Source of the DNA: Pleurodeles waltl
Lineage: Eukaryota; Chordata; Amphibia; Caudata; Salamandridae
Assembly: GCF_031143425.1 (NCBI RefSeq)
Contig: NC_090446.1
Location: 1,028,103,066 to 1,028,167,065, forward strand
Length of the DNA: 64,000 nt
Direction: 5' to 3'
Position numbers and translations under genes: made by a program. Under the pieces are notes generated by a model, which worked only from the letters and a program-made list of their open reading frames with translations, did no database searches and had not been told where the DNA came from. Shown piece by piece: positions 32,216 through 44,399 of this stretch (positions are counted from its first letter, which is position 1; the number at the start of each line of letters is the position of its first letter).

Positions 32216-32309
32216 TGTCTTTTTGGAGGACATTCTCTATGCACCAGGGGTAGAACACTGGTGAAATGCTCAACAAAAAAAAAAAACTTTAAAAAAAAGA
32301 GTCACAAAT

Positions 32310-32493
32310 TAACTTAAGGGCAGCTCTCTTCAGATCAGCGCTTGTTGGCATGGAAAGAAAAGAACAGACGTCAGCACACTGGGGTGGTGCCAATATATAT
32401 GCACTGCGACGTCACATTTGGCATGGATGACGCCGAGCAGATAGACACCACCTAACTGCGCACAGGAGTACTGCACACAAAAATCTTCCGGAT
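32310..32493. repeat. DIRS-D right inverted terminal repeat, outer end missing
   Basis: The reverse complement aligns with the left repeat from about 21,172, as GATCCGGAAGATTTTTGTGTGCAGTA against GATCTGGAAGATTGTTGTGGGCAGTA (split by mismatches). After 32,493 the match stops abruptly, about 75 bases short of the expected terminus. Confidence 0.65.
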
Positions 32494-33075
32494 CAACCAT
32501 TGAAAAAATCCCCCTCCTGGAACTAATAACGAAGCAGGAAAGTGGAATCGGGCAGATTTGTAAAAAGTTGAACGATCTGGCAATGGATGATTTAAGACCT
32601 CAAGGAAGTTAATTGTCACAGACAGGAGAAGGATACTACTGCTTTGAGTCAACTCACAATTAATGCTGTTTACATGGGCCAAATAGGCTATTTAACCCCC
32701 TGATCTGTGATGGCAGTAGTATGGCTTGGAATTTTATTTGCCAGTGTTCATTGCCTCACTGATGTAGAATCAAAAACAAAGTATTCTCTTTCTCCTCTTC
32801 CTTATATATTAATTTATTCATCTTAGTCTCTCTGATCATGAATTGAATGTACTACCTAGGATTATGATTATGCATTTGAATTGGTAGAGCATCCAGTGGA
32901 TTTGATCGTATTCAATGTTCAATTGTGAGGGGGGGAAGGATATTGCTGATATGAAATGTATAGTTTAGTCTATGAGGAAGCGGACAGGATTGTCTTATTG
33001 TTTTATTTTCTTAGATGAATTGCTTTCTGTATTTTGCTCCTCTCTGAATAAAAATAATTTAAAAATATAATTGGT
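32494..33075 (+). other. Possible 3' end of L1-A
   Basis: Follows the broken end of DIRS-D. It ends CTGAATAAAAATAATTTAAAAATA (33,045-33,069), written here as a description of AATAAA followed by an A/T-rich tail, which resembles an L1 3' end. No L1 protein similarity is readable, so this is only a suggestion based on position and tail. Confidence 0.3.
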
Positions 33076-35870
33076 TTTGATACCTCATCCTAATGAAACT
33101 GTAAATGGACAGTCTATATTTATTCCCTCATCACAGTGCGCATGTTAGGTCAGAGTTGAAAATGGTTTGGAAACTTTGAATATGCAAGTACATTTCAATC
33201 ACAAGCTCCTTACATGCTCTATTTTGGTTTCACAGAATGAGTAATGTGCTTGTCAATTTCATTTGAGCAAATTGCACACAATCAGAGGCCCCCGGGCCAG
33301 TCATATTCATGCATAAGAACCGTAGTTTAGAAGCCAGTTTTAAGGAGTACCAGAAATGAGACCCCGTGACCACCCTGTTATTTTTTCCGAATTATTTCCA
33401 AACTTTGAAAGTGTTCGAAATCTTATGATGATCTTCTGAAAGCTCATCTGACAGTACTTGATATCTCCGTGGTTTTCTGGACTGTATGCTCTTATACTAG
33501 TTGCAGCTTTATTCAATATTCACAAGGGAAAGAAAGAACAATTGGGCATGCGGTGTGTTTACAGACCAAAAAAACTCCTGTGGCTTCCTGGGAACTACCT
33601 GAACAAGACAAAAAACACATCCAAAGGACAAAAATGTGTTCAAAAGCAGCAGAAGGCATTTATGTCCTATTTGAGACCAATCATTCAGCTGCTGGGGTGC
33701 CGGAGGCATTGGTCAAGCACAAGCCCACCACATAGCTACACATTATAATTCTGCATAAAACTCTCCACTTTTGGAGGTATTCTGCTATGTCTTACTTCAG
33801 TAGTGAATTATTAAATTGATAATGACAGCAAACTGATTTTTATGAAAGGGGTCAAATTACAGATATATCCTTAAACTGAAAGAGGTTAGGTTGAGATTTC
33901 TCCTTCAAAAATCTCCAACTGACAAAGGAATGAGTGGCCATTATTCAGTCCTAGTGTTGAAGCGTTAGGTTAAATTCGTTGTGGACAAAATGACTACATA
34001 AAAAACATGTAACATTTGGTTTCAGACAAACGGTAGGCAAATTACATTAATAGCCAGGAATTTGAAAAGTTTTAAGAAAAAGGGTTGCCAACTCTAATCT
34101 TTCAGACTTTTCAAGAGATGGAAATTTTGAAACATTGGTTCTCTGTTATACTTTTGAAATTTACAAGTTTCTCTATCCATAGCTAGGAAGAAAAAAAAAA
34201 ATGATATTCTTTCGGGGGTTTGGAATTATAAATTATTATGATACTCATACCATGAATTTCAAACATGCAGCAGGATGATCACAAAAGAGTAATTTCAGAA
34301 ATAAATATGATCAAGCAGCAGATACACTGACTTCAGAACCTTTTGCAGTAACCGAAGGCATGTAGAAGGAATCAATTACAGAAGATTGTTGATGCACATG
34401 ATTTAACAATATTATCCAGACCGTCAAAAGCATTTGAAGCCGTAATGGAGTGACACAATGGATGGTCTAACTTTTGGTCAACCTTAATATTGTTATTTTA
34501 CTGACTGTCTGGTCTTCCTGGGCTTTCCTTATCATAATACTTTCATCTAGTAGTTATAGAAGGAAAATAGGCGTATCTAACAATGGACATAAATGTGGTA
34601 AAGTTAAACTGAAACAAGTTTCAGAATAATCTGTTGCTTCTTGAAATATGTGAGAAGTACTTCAAATACATTTTAGTTAGCAGCTTTCTACAAATCAGCT
34701 ACAGACACGTCACTTGTCACACAATTTAGTGATATTTTCAATGCTCCCCATGATTAGAGAGGGCCCTGATAAAGCACTTGTAGCCATAAAGATATATGGA
34801 GTCAAACGCAAGAGTACATTTTACCCAAACATGCACCTATGGTGAAATAACACATCCTCACAACACAAGACAAACTACCACATCAACTGTCTCCAAGCAC
34901 TACCATAACATATGTAATACCTTACAGTTGATGAAACGTAAAACAATAAAAGATGATAAACTTTAGGCTTCCAACAAATTTAAGTGATCAAACAGAAATG
35001 TGCCAACCCAAGCACTGAACTACTACTGCCCTGAAAATTAGGCTCTCTGGTGATCGAGTTACAATATTTCCAATGCTATAAAAATATGTTCTTTCCCCAT
35101 TTTCTAAATTTGGAGATCTACATAAAACACACAAATACTTCCTAAGTGCCAGGAGACCAACTTTGGAATGGACAAGAACAGACAACCTGGAATGATAAGT
35201 GCATTAGATAGCGTGTTTTCATGAGCGGTTTGGTAGCTACAAACTTTAAGTTGAACCTCTTCAGAATATTGTATTTTTTGCACTGTAACACTAATGGTAA
35301 GGTCTTCAGGGATGGGCACAAATGTTGTTCATATTCACTTTTCTAGTTCAGCATACAAACCTTTGTAATGTACTATTAAATACAACAGATCTTCCCTAAA
35401 CAATTATGTGGACGTAGTATTTGTGAATGACTCTAGAAATTATCCAGACTAAATGAACATTTGAATACACTGTATTCGTTAGACATTAATAACATGCTTT
35501 GATTCTATGGGCATCTTTAGTCTGTAACCTTACTAGACCCAGAGAATGGAAACAGCAAGCTTTAGTTAAAGAACAAATCCGATCTATAAAATAATAATCA
35601 TCAGATAGGAATATCATTCCTATGTCCCTGTGCTCGTCTGAGAATACATTTTGAATGAAACTTAAAACAAGTACTGACAAAGCCAAAAGGTCTGGCAATG
35701 GCAAGCTGGTGTGAACATTCATTTTTATCACAGGAATATGCCATAAAAATAAAAGAGAAAAGACAAAGCAAGCCACTGTTCAAGTGTGACCGCCATATGC
35801 TAGGAGGAAAAATTTCAATTTACGAGAAAATAACCACACTATTGCAATAGAACAGCAAGTGTGTCTCTAT
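33076..35870. other. No gene recognised; AT-rich intron-like DNA
   Basis: About 2.8 kb with no protein similarity in any frame, short scattered open frames and no repeat boundaries I can define. The 33,458-33,748 frames have low-complexity Lys/Gln content only. Consistent with intron of the gene whose exon lies at 43.65 kb. Confidence 0.5.
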
Positions 35871-36097
35871 GATAGAGGTGCAGTTCACCCGGTATGAAAC
35901 CCTTTTTTTAGTTTTGATGCACATCAAAGGAAAGTATGATTCCTACTGGTGCAAATTGGTTTTCATTGAAATAACGATCAGGGCATGCAGCACCCTGACA
36001 ATTTCAATGAAAATTAAATGAACCATTCTGCTCATTTCACTTTCCCTGCCTTGGTGCTCAGGGGGCTAACTCAGCCCCTCGAGCACGTGGGCATGCA

Positions 36098-36149
36098 GGA
36101 GAGGTATCATTGGAAAGGGGAGAATCCCCCATTTCAATGGTACCTCTCC
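36098..36149. other. Hairpin with ~23-bp stem and 5-nt loop
   Basis: GGAGAGGTATCATTGG on the left pairs with CCATTTCAATGGTACCTCTCC on the right apart from a few mismatches, around the loop AGAAT. Probably a remnant of a repeat rather than an RNA gene. Confidence 0.6.
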
Positions 36150-36618
36150 CAAGTGGATCCTTGCCTGTGGGTTGCCCAAGGAGTGACGGGAGAGCGGCCC
36201 CTTAGCCAAGGGCTCTTGATCCCCCTAATAATTGTGGTCCTTGTCAATCTTTCTACCACCACCCTGGAGGGGCAGATATGGTCTATAGCCCCCGATCTGC
36301 CCCAGCAGAAAGCCAACTAGGATGCTAGGAATTTTGCAAAGGATTCTGGGTGACAGAACTTGGTGAGAGCCCCACAAATCACCCCATCTTGGATCACCCT
36401 AGGTGTCTAGATTATTTTTTTTAATGTATAGGTTTGCTAGGTTTACCAAGGTGCTGGCTGAACTAGAGCCAAAAATCCACAGCTAGACATTTTGCACAAA
36501 AAAAAAAAAAAAATAGAAAATTCAGCTTTTAGTGGAAAAAATGTGTCCACGTTGTGTTTCCTGTCGCGGGCACTAGGCCTACACACACAAGTGAGGTACC
36601 GTTTTTATCGGGAGACTT

Positions 36619-36639
36619 GGGGGGGGGGGGGGGGGGGGG
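36619..36639. repeat. Poly-G run of 21
   Basis: Homopolymer of 21 G after GGGAGACTT. It can form G-quadruplex structures, and its exact length is likely to be uncertain in an assembly. Confidence 0.9.
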
Positions 36640-38325
36640 AACACAGAATAGCAGAACAAGTGTTATTACAAATTGTCTTTCTCTGTATTTGCGCCTTCCA
36701 AATGTAAGGCAGTGTGTAAGAAAGAACTCATTTTGAGAAATGACCTATAATTCACGTGCTAGTATGGGCACCCCGAAATTCAGAGATGTGCAAATAGGCA
36801 CTGCTTCTATCTAAACTCCATATCTTGTGCCAATTTGGGAAATACAAAGCTTTCCTGGATACCTATTTTTCACTCTTGCTATTTTACGGAATATTTGTTG
36901 TATGCCAGGTACACAATGAAAAAACATTCCCAGGTGCAGCTCAGTTATTGGCTCTGGGAACATGTAATTCTTGGTGAATCTACAAGCCCAGCTATCCCGC
37001 AACCAGAAGGGTCCAGCGGACGCAACAGTATATTGCTTTTGAAAATCTGCCATAGTTAGAAGTTACAGATGAAAACGTAGATACAAATAGCTGTTTAACT
37101 CAATTTCAATACTTGTTTTATTTCAACAGTTACTTTATATTGGAAAAACTTGAAGGATCTATACATATGACCCATTGTTGAATTTCAAATGTTGGATACT
37201 TTCCAGAAATGTATAGCTTTCTAAGATCCAACACTGGTTTCACACCCATTTATAATACGAACAGGAAGGAGGTTGAAAGCACAAAAACAAAATAGGAAAA
37301 ATGGGCCATGTCCCAGTAAAATGCTAAAACTGTGAATAAAATGTGGTTTCTGATTCAAGTCTACCTGTTGTTTCCGTTGAGAGCTGGGGAGATGGTGATT
37401 TTAGCACCGCAAACCCTTTGATGCCATGTGCAGGGAAAAAAAAAAGATGCTGTCTTCTGCAGCACTTTTTCCCCATTTTTCCCACAAAACCCCAACATTT
37501 TTGCTGTATTTTAGCTAATTTCTCAGTCACCTCCAAGGGAATCCACAAACCCTGGGTACCTTTAGAATTCCCAGGATGTTGAAAAACAGAATTTGCAATG
37601 CAATAGGCCTCTCATTTACCGGAGTTGGAGCTATTGGCATTGTAAATGCATAACTGGACTTCTTTTGCCACATTAATTGGTCAACTCTGCAGCATATTTT
37701 GGTCCTTTTTGCCAAATAACTCCAGTGGCCCTGCATGGAACTAAAAAGCTAGTAGGTCTACTGGATTTTTTGTAAACAAAGCCCTTAAAATACTACACCC
37801 AGGTGTAAAACATATTTACTTGGAAGCTGGTACAGGCGACACTGCCCGCGGGGCAATGGATAAATAATTGTACTCCAAGAATGCATTCTTAGTGGATCAC
37901 TGTCCCTTTACTGCAGTCTGAGGAGTCAAAGTGCCCGTGATTATTCACACACTTGAGGAGAGCCCCCTCACATGATATTAATGATCCTCAGTCAGTCTTG
38001 AACTGAAATATTAGTTATAAAATGTTATAGCATAATCTACTGTAAGCTCTCCTCGGGGTTCGTTTTATAAATACAAACATACAGCTCAAGTTTCACAGAC
38101 TCAAATGTGTACTTCATCTAGTCAGGTTTCTGCTTTGTATTCGCAGCTTGCTATCAATTTATAAAAATAAAACTACGACTATCAGGATGCAAAACTGAAA
38201 CAAACTAAATGAGCGAATAATGCATCGAACAAGGGACCTGGACATCTCTACGAATACTACTCCAAGGGCTGGTTTCCAGCCTGAATCACGTTATAAAAAT
38301 GAATCTACAAGTCCGAGAATAAATG

Positions 38326-38531
38326 TGCCTGCTGCAAAGAACATGTACTAGGCAAATCAGAAGGTGCATGTAGTGTACAAATGTAAAAAAAAAAAAAAAA
38401 CTGGCGATTTATGTTTTTTTCTGGGGAGAGAACATACTTTTGTCTAGTGGAAGCTTGGAGTCGTCCTAAGGTAGCTCACAGGTTTAATATGCCTGCTGCA
38501 AAGGACGTGTACTATGCAGATCAGAGGTCAT
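38326..38531. repeat. Imperfect direct duplication, ~44 bp, 160 bp apart
   Basis: TGCCTGCTGCAAAGAACATG at 38,326 recurs as TGCCTGCTGCAAAGGACGTG at 38,490, and the match continues (GTACTA.GCA.ATCAGA) to about 38,369 and 38,531. An A run lies between the copies. Confidence 0.7.
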
Positions 38532-38849
38532 ATTATGTAAAAACAATACAGTGGATTGAGTTCACTTTGTGTGCACCATGGTTAGAAACGGGGCCTGTGA
38601 ATCAAGGTGAACAAAGAAGGAAATTTTTTATTATTAACATAAAACATGCAGCAGATATGCCTAAAAACATAGTTGCTTATATGACAAGTGTTGAGGAGTC
38701 ATCCCCACACTACCCAGTTACTCTCAACAATTGAAATGGTCCAAAAATAAACCAAAATTGGTAACAGACCACCAAATCTCCTTCCATAAAGACTTACAAA
38801 ACATTCCAGCGAAGCAAGAGAACCAAGCATTTCAAAGTCATGGAGGAAC

Positions 38850-41470
38850 ATAAAACTATGAAAAGTCCTTCAAACAACACAACAGCACAATGTTGAGAGC
38901 AAGAAGAGGAGCAACACCGTTACTGGCTTTGACTCAAGCTTGAAGCGCTATTGTTGTTCAGGTAGGTAGGACCAGTGCGGTGTAGCGTTTTGTATCTGTG
39001 GGTAAGGAGCTTAAAGTGTGTGTGCCTATGTATAGGGAGTCAGTGTAGTTCCCTTAGGTGTGGGATGACATGAGACCCGTGTGGAAGGTTGAGGACCAGT
39101 CTGGGTCAGGATGATCTGAAGTCTTTTTTGTTAATTAGTTGGTGATTTCAACATAGAGGGTGTTCCTGTAGTCCAATCGGCTGTGATAAGGACTTGGGCG
39201 ACTGTCTTCCTGGTGTGATTAGGTACCACCTGAAACCCTATCAGCATACTTACCGCGTGGAAGCAGGCACGGGGAAAGTGTTGACATGGGTGGACATACC
39301 CATTTTGTTGCCAATGAGGATCCCGAGGTTTTTTGCTTGTGTGCCGGGGTGGGTCCAAGGTCCATATGACAGCAGGTGGAATCCCTTGGGGAGATCACCA
39401 CTTCAGTCTTGCCTGTGTGTAGTTTAAGGTAGTTGGACTAAATCCAGGTGGCCACTATGGTCATGCACAATGCAGGTACTGGGTGTTTGAGGGTGAGTAT
39501 CAGTTGTGTCTCGGCAGCACAGGTGAGTATGTAGATGATGTGTGCAGCAGTCATGTAAATGTTGAAAGGGTTGGACTGAGCACCAAACCATGTGGGACTC
39601 CACAAATGAGTTTGAGGAGTATGGCAGCATGTGGACAGTTTGTGTTCTTCAGGTAAGAAATGTGCAGATCTGTTTGAGGGCAGGTCCTTGGATTGGGATG
39701 GTAGACACTGTAGAAGACTGCAGAGAGGTGAAGAAAGATGAGGTGTGTGGTTTCACCTCTGTCGACAATCATCCAGATGTTGTCTTATCATTGTGAGGAG
39801 GGCTGTCTCTATATTATGGTTTGACCTAAAACCAGATTGTATGGCGTTGTAGAGTTGGTGGTTAGTGAGGGGATGGCTTTTTCTAGGATCTTGGCCGGGA
39901 ACGGCAGGAGGGAGACTGGTAGATATGGTCTTTTTCAGGGAAAGTGGGCCTGGAGGAAGTGTGGTGATGGTGGTGGGGGGGGGGGGGGGGGGTGTTGACT
40001 GCTATGTGTTTTCAGGGTTCCAGTAAGGTGGCTGTGTAGATGGGGGTGTTGAAGATGGGGGAAGAGGCTTTGTGGATTGGGGCTGAGCTTTTGTCGAAAA
40101 AGTGGGTGGGGGCAAGGGTTGGACAAGGTCCCAGAGTGGATGGTCTTCAAGACTGCCGTAGTCTCCTCTGTTGCAATGGGATCTCATGTCAGAATGTTGC
40201 CTTTGTTTGATACAGGCAGACTTACTGCAAGGGTGATGTGGTTCAGTTGAGGGTCAAAGTTAGTGTAGATAGCAGTGTTTTTGTTACAGAAAAAGTCTGT
40301 AAGGTATGTGTATTTGCTGCTGGAGTGGTCTAGTCATTGACTATATTGAAAATGTTCTTGCTGCTGTTGGAGCAGTTGTTGATATGCCTAGTAGGGTCTT
40401 CATTTGGGTTTCTTGGATTTGCTTGTTGTACAGTCTCTGGGTGGATTCAAATACCTCCATATCCAATGTTCCTTGCCTCACTCTCCACCCTGTGATCAAG
40501 TCACTTGCAGTATTGTCTGGTCATTCTTACTTTTTCCTCATACCTGCTGGCCTGAATTTGCATTCTTGTTACTTGACTTTTTTCCAAAGGGCCAAGGATC
40601 TGGCATAAGTGGCGATCAAAGTGTTTAAGTTGTTGATGTTGCTGGATGAGATGCTTGTGTGATCGGACTGTTTTTTGTGGAGGATGGAAGCTCAATCAAC
40701 CTAAGATATGTGGTTCCATTGTAGGCAGTCAGGCCCTTTCTTGGTGGGTCTTCTGTGGTTGGGTATGTTGTTTGATATACTGATTATGTAGTGTCAGTCC
40801 AGGTGACCAAAGTAAGTTTGTTGATTGTGATAGCACTGACTGAGGTAAAGCCAGGATCCAAGATGTGTCCGGCGGCGTATGTGGGGCTGAGATGTGTTTG
40901 TAGAGTCCAAACTTTCCAGGAGTGCGATTGAGTTGGGATAAGTCAGGTCTTCTAGGTGAAAGTGTAGGATCTAGGTGCTGGAGTCAATGATCAGTTGGAC
41001 GACAGGGTCCGGAAGTTTGCTGGTACAGTTCGCTCAGGGTCCTGGATTTCAGAAAACAGGTGTTCTACTCAGGGTGAAGCTGGCTGTGATTTGGTGTTTG
41101 AAATGAAGGCGTTCCAGGACGTTTTCTCCAGTTTCCATTTTGTTTGTGGTGCAGCTAATGAAGTCCTTGAATATAATAGTGATTCCTCCTCTGTGTCTGT
41201 GTTGGTTGTCTTGCTTGACAATCTTGTAAGCGGCACGGATGGCCACAGAGATGGCTGGTGTTGATGCTCCAGTTAGCCATGTTTTGGTGAGAAAGGGGAG
41301 GTCCAGGCGGCATTGTCCTGCAGGTTCGAGGGTCTGTGGTGTGTTTGCTGAGAGAATGGGTGTTGATGATCATGCATGAAATTGAGGTTTGGAGTGCAGG
41401 CGAGTGTTGGTGTGTGTGTGTGCGGGGTGCTGGTGGTGATCCTCGTATTTCCAGCACAAGCATAGGAGCT
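38850..41470 (-). pseudogene. CR1/L2-like non-LTR retrotransposon ORF2 remnant
   Basis: Minus-strand decayed endonuclease and RT of the CR1/L2 group. Near 41,380 IINTHSLSKHTTD matches the endonuclease start of this group, and HRHRGGITIIFKD near 41,175 its GGG-A strand. In the RT, YLPVSLLPFPAKILEKAI near 39,890-39,945 corresponds to the RPVSLL motif. LIFLHLSAVFYSV near 39,715-39,750 corresponds to the LDLSAAFDT box, and GVPHGLVLSPTL near 39,560-39,595 to GVPQGSVLGP. LDYRNTLY near 39,170 is the post-RT motif. Frames change repeatedly. About 2.6 kb of a usual ~3 kb ORF is recognisable. Confidence 0.75.
39975..39992. repeat. Poly-G run of 18
   Basis: Homopolymer of 18 G inside the CR1/L2-like remnant; on the coding strand it is a poly-C giving a Pro run. 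Confidence 0.9.
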
Positions 41471-41479
41471 CAAAATTTG

Positions 41480-42090
41480 TCACAAATTCCTGACAGCAAC
41501 CCCTCAAGACAGGCTGAATGAGGAAGTGCCTTCACTTGATGAGAAAACTCTTTAGGGTTCTGCACCTTCCATGTCAAAAGGGTGAAAAAGTGGGTCAAGT
41601 TAAGTGCAAATAAAGGGAACGATTTGGTCTACAACCTTAGCTACAGAATTCTACCCAAGGGAATCCCACCCATTTAAAAATGGGTAAGAATTCAGAGTCA
41701 AACGCAGCCCGTAGGTGAATGACCCCACAACATCAGACCTGTTAAAAATGGGGTTGATGAAACCAGTATCAATACCTTCTGTCATCAGCTAAAAGGCTGT
41801 CTATCCCTTCACTGAGTGAGAAGATTCACACAGTTATGACAAAGATCCCATCACCGATGAGTCCACTCTCAGTGACAATACCATTGAATACCTCCTCGTC
41901 TACTACACTGTTGATATATCCACCAATGACAGGATTCCAGGCAGTTGTGTTATGAGTGGTCCAGTCAACTGTGATTCAATCATTGTCAAAAATAGTTTCA
42001 AGCCTTATCGATGTTCTCTTTGCTAGAAGAGTTGTCAAAAACCTACACGTATGAGCAATGTACCGCCAGCCTCACCTGCTAACATTTTTG
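41480..42090. other. No gene recognised
   Basis: Between the CR1/L2-like remnant and a DIRS scrap. The sequence could be decayed DIRS coding on the + strand, but no motif is convincing. Confidence 0.3.
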
Positions 42091-42094
42091 AAAA

Positions 42095-42410
42095 CTACCA
42101 ATTAAAGTGGCAAACAGCCCAGCACTTTGTTTCCTACAGGTACCCCAAAAGGGCAAGACCCTTTCCAAACACTTAAGTGGATAGCTTAGGCAATCCAGTT
42201 TTGTTAAATGACAAAACACCCTTTTCGATAGAGGTCAAGAGGTATTGTGCCAGCAGCAGCCCTTTATGCTGTGGTTCCACTGACTGACCTATTTACGGCA
42301 GTAATTTAAACATTCACCAAGCACTATTGTCTGAACAAAGAAAGGATGAGCGCAACTGGACAAGCAGTTCTGCACAGCCTTTTCAACAAGGTGACATCTT
42401 CTCTCCCTTT
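42095..42410 (+). pseudogene. DIRS tyrosine recombinase C-terminal scrap
   Basis: On the + strand, ATTCACCAAGCACTATTGTC near 42,313 reads FTKHYC, the Tyr motif, followed by LNKERMSATGQAVLHSLFN, as in the end of a DIRS recombinase. Upstream RSRGIVPAAALYAV near 42,230-42,275 fits the HSTRG-A-ALA region. It is on the opposite strand to DIRS-D and DIRS-E, so it is a separate insertion. Confidence 0.6.
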
Positions 42411-42419
42411 CAATATTTC

Positions 42420-43649
42420 TCATTTGTACTCAATACTACTCTGATTCAAGCACATGAAGGATTCAAAGCTGAAAAATAAATAAGCTACTTTGTGACTGCA
42501 CTTCTCTAGTGTTGGTATTTATACATTCACTTGTGACTATCCCTCCTCCTCGTGCAGAGGCCTACCAGTTGTTTATTCCAGCTCACACAAGAGCCAGGAA
42601 ACCTGAACTATGGTGGTCCCTGGGGAAATTGAGGTCCAGAGCACCTCTCATTCACTGGCTGAAGTCTAGGTAGTCTGCTCAAATAAAGGGTTTTGTTTTA
42701 GGACTTGCGGAAGTTAAGTACTTCTGTTGTTTGTAGCCACATGCTGAGACCCCATGTTCTCATGTTACAGGTAGGTATATTAGAGTACAAAAAATTACAG
42801 GAAACAATGTGAAGATTTTGAAATTGCGTAAATGAGGTAACTGAAGGTCAAAGGCTACAGGAGTAGAGAAGCATCATGACTACTTGCCTTTGGTTCACGT
42901 TTTTAAGTATCAAATTCTTTTTTGGTGAAGGGGAAAGATGGTGCATATAATTAACAGAATACAGATCACCTAGTGCTTTTTGTGTTCAGTCAATGGCCCT
43001 TAGGATGTGTAGGCTTATTGCCATTTTGTCTTTACTATTGCTAAAAGGAATACTACAAAAATGTTTTGCTTTACTTAATATTTATTGGAACACTAAATGG
43101 GCATGCTTGATTACAGACTGTTAATAGACCCATGAGCAAAATAGAAATATGAATAAAAATAAGGAGCCATGCTGATGGTCACGGAGGCAACTTTGTTATT
43201 CAAAGTTGGGCAAAGTCAGATGTGGATCATTAATAGGAGGGTTTCTCGTCAGAAGTGCATGGTGATACCTCTAAGCGCAGTATCAATTCTAACTACTGTA
43301 AATATTTATGAACAAAGTGATTAGGTGGACCAATGACAAGTATTCTTACACTGTATATCCTTTGTATCACGGGTGATATCAGACAAGACGGCTTGAAGGT
43401 TTAGATTTACTGCATCCCCTCCATTGGATTGTCCAATAGGTTGGTGAGGTAACTGGGGCAAGACGTGGTCCAGGAAAATGATGGCCTTTGAAGAACGTCT
43501 GCAGGAGTTCAGAGGTGGTGTGGGCACATGGAGGTTACCTGCTTGGAAGCTAATTAGTTCCTGACATATCTAACTTATGGACAACACAGTTCAAGGTGAC
43601 TTTGGTCTGCAAAATACAACAAATGCTCATAGAAATGATATATGCTCAC
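42420..43649 (-). other. Intron 3' of the PRKAR1A exon, no other gene seen
   Basis: Lies downstream of the exon in transcript order. It begins at the GTGAGC donor at 43,644-43,649 (minus strand). No further PRKAR1A exon (second half of cAMP-binding domain B) is readable here or lower in the window. Confidence 0.5.
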
Positions 43650-43771
43650 CTCTAATATGATGAAGAACTCATCTCCTGGCTCTCCCTGCACCACAATCTT
43701 TTGTCCATCTTCAAACTGAACTGGCTCCAGTGCATCAGCTACTGTCAATCGCTCCCATTTATCCAAAGATT
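43650..43771 (-). CDS. PRKAR1A: PRKAR1A internal exon, 122 bp
   Basis: An exon of the type I-alpha regulatory subunit of cAMP-dependent protein kinase, which holds the catalytic subunit inactive until cAMP binds. The minus-strand translation [19 protein letters not shown] then [21 protein letters not shown] lies in the first part of cAMP-binding domain B. It matches the alpha rather than the beta isoform (DKW, DGQ and EFFIILE). Splice sites are clean: acceptor TTTTCTTACAG immediately before the exon and donor GTGAGC after it. The reading frame enters on the last two bases of a Glu codon and leaves after one base. No neighbouring exon is visible, which fits very long introns. The transcript direction is minus, so upstream exons are to the right. 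Confidence 0.93.
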
Positions 43772-44399
43772 CTGTAAGAAAACATTTTTACACAGATAAA
43801 TCCAGAAATGGTGTTAATCTGTCAAATAAATGGCACTGAAAATGGAAAAGATTCTAACCTGTATTCCTTGTTCTCCATCACAGATATTCTATCTTAATTC
43901 ACAAACAATACACAATTTCTACAAATGTGCAAGACAACAAAGCACAACTTTAAATATTTATTTTCAAAATTGAAAAACCTTCAATTAATTTCATAATATG
44001 AACCTTAAAACAAAAACCAAGTAGTCCACCACTTAGACTAGACTTCTGGTTCAGAACAGGTGAATGAGATGTTTACATTTTCAGAGACAACGCGTCCAGA
44101 GGCAGAGCCAAGATAACACTTAATTAACTTTTCCATCTTGAGATTTTTTTTCTGGCATTCATGTGCCACAGAAAAGAATAGTAAATGTAACTTCAACCTC
44201 AGCAAACGGAATCTGAAATGAGTTGTTTATAGTTTTCTGTGGCATGTACAAACATACTACTCAGGGAGACTTGATCGATTAGGGCATGGGTGTGTGTGCA
44301 AAAGCAGGTCTAAAAGTGTCAGATACATTACAGAATTTCATGATCCCCACAAGAAAAATTCACAAAATTTAAATTGAACGCATTTAGATAGCAGCAACC

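Larger units (their letters stand above)
21096..32493 (-). mobile_element. Old DIRS retrotransposon (DIRS-D), split by DIRS-E
   Basis: A decayed tyrosine-recombinase retrotransposon on the minus strand: right inverted repeat, gag, RT/RNase H, recombinase, internal complementary region, left inverted repeat. Without the 6.25 kb DIRS-E it is about 5.1 kb, normal for a vertebrate DIRS. All frames carry many stops. The right inverted repeat breaks off at about 32,493 without its outer end, so the right terminus was deleted. The left inverted repeat directly abuts L1-A coding sequence. Confidence 0.8.
35870..37760. repeat. Unclassified interspersed repeat with hairpin and poly-G
   Basis: Denser, GC-richer text than its flanks. 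It holds a hairpin (36,098-36,149), an A run, a 21-G run (36,619-36,639) and GGTACC-rich phrases that look like a decayed DNA transposon. I cannot see termini or a transposase. Confidence 0.3.
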
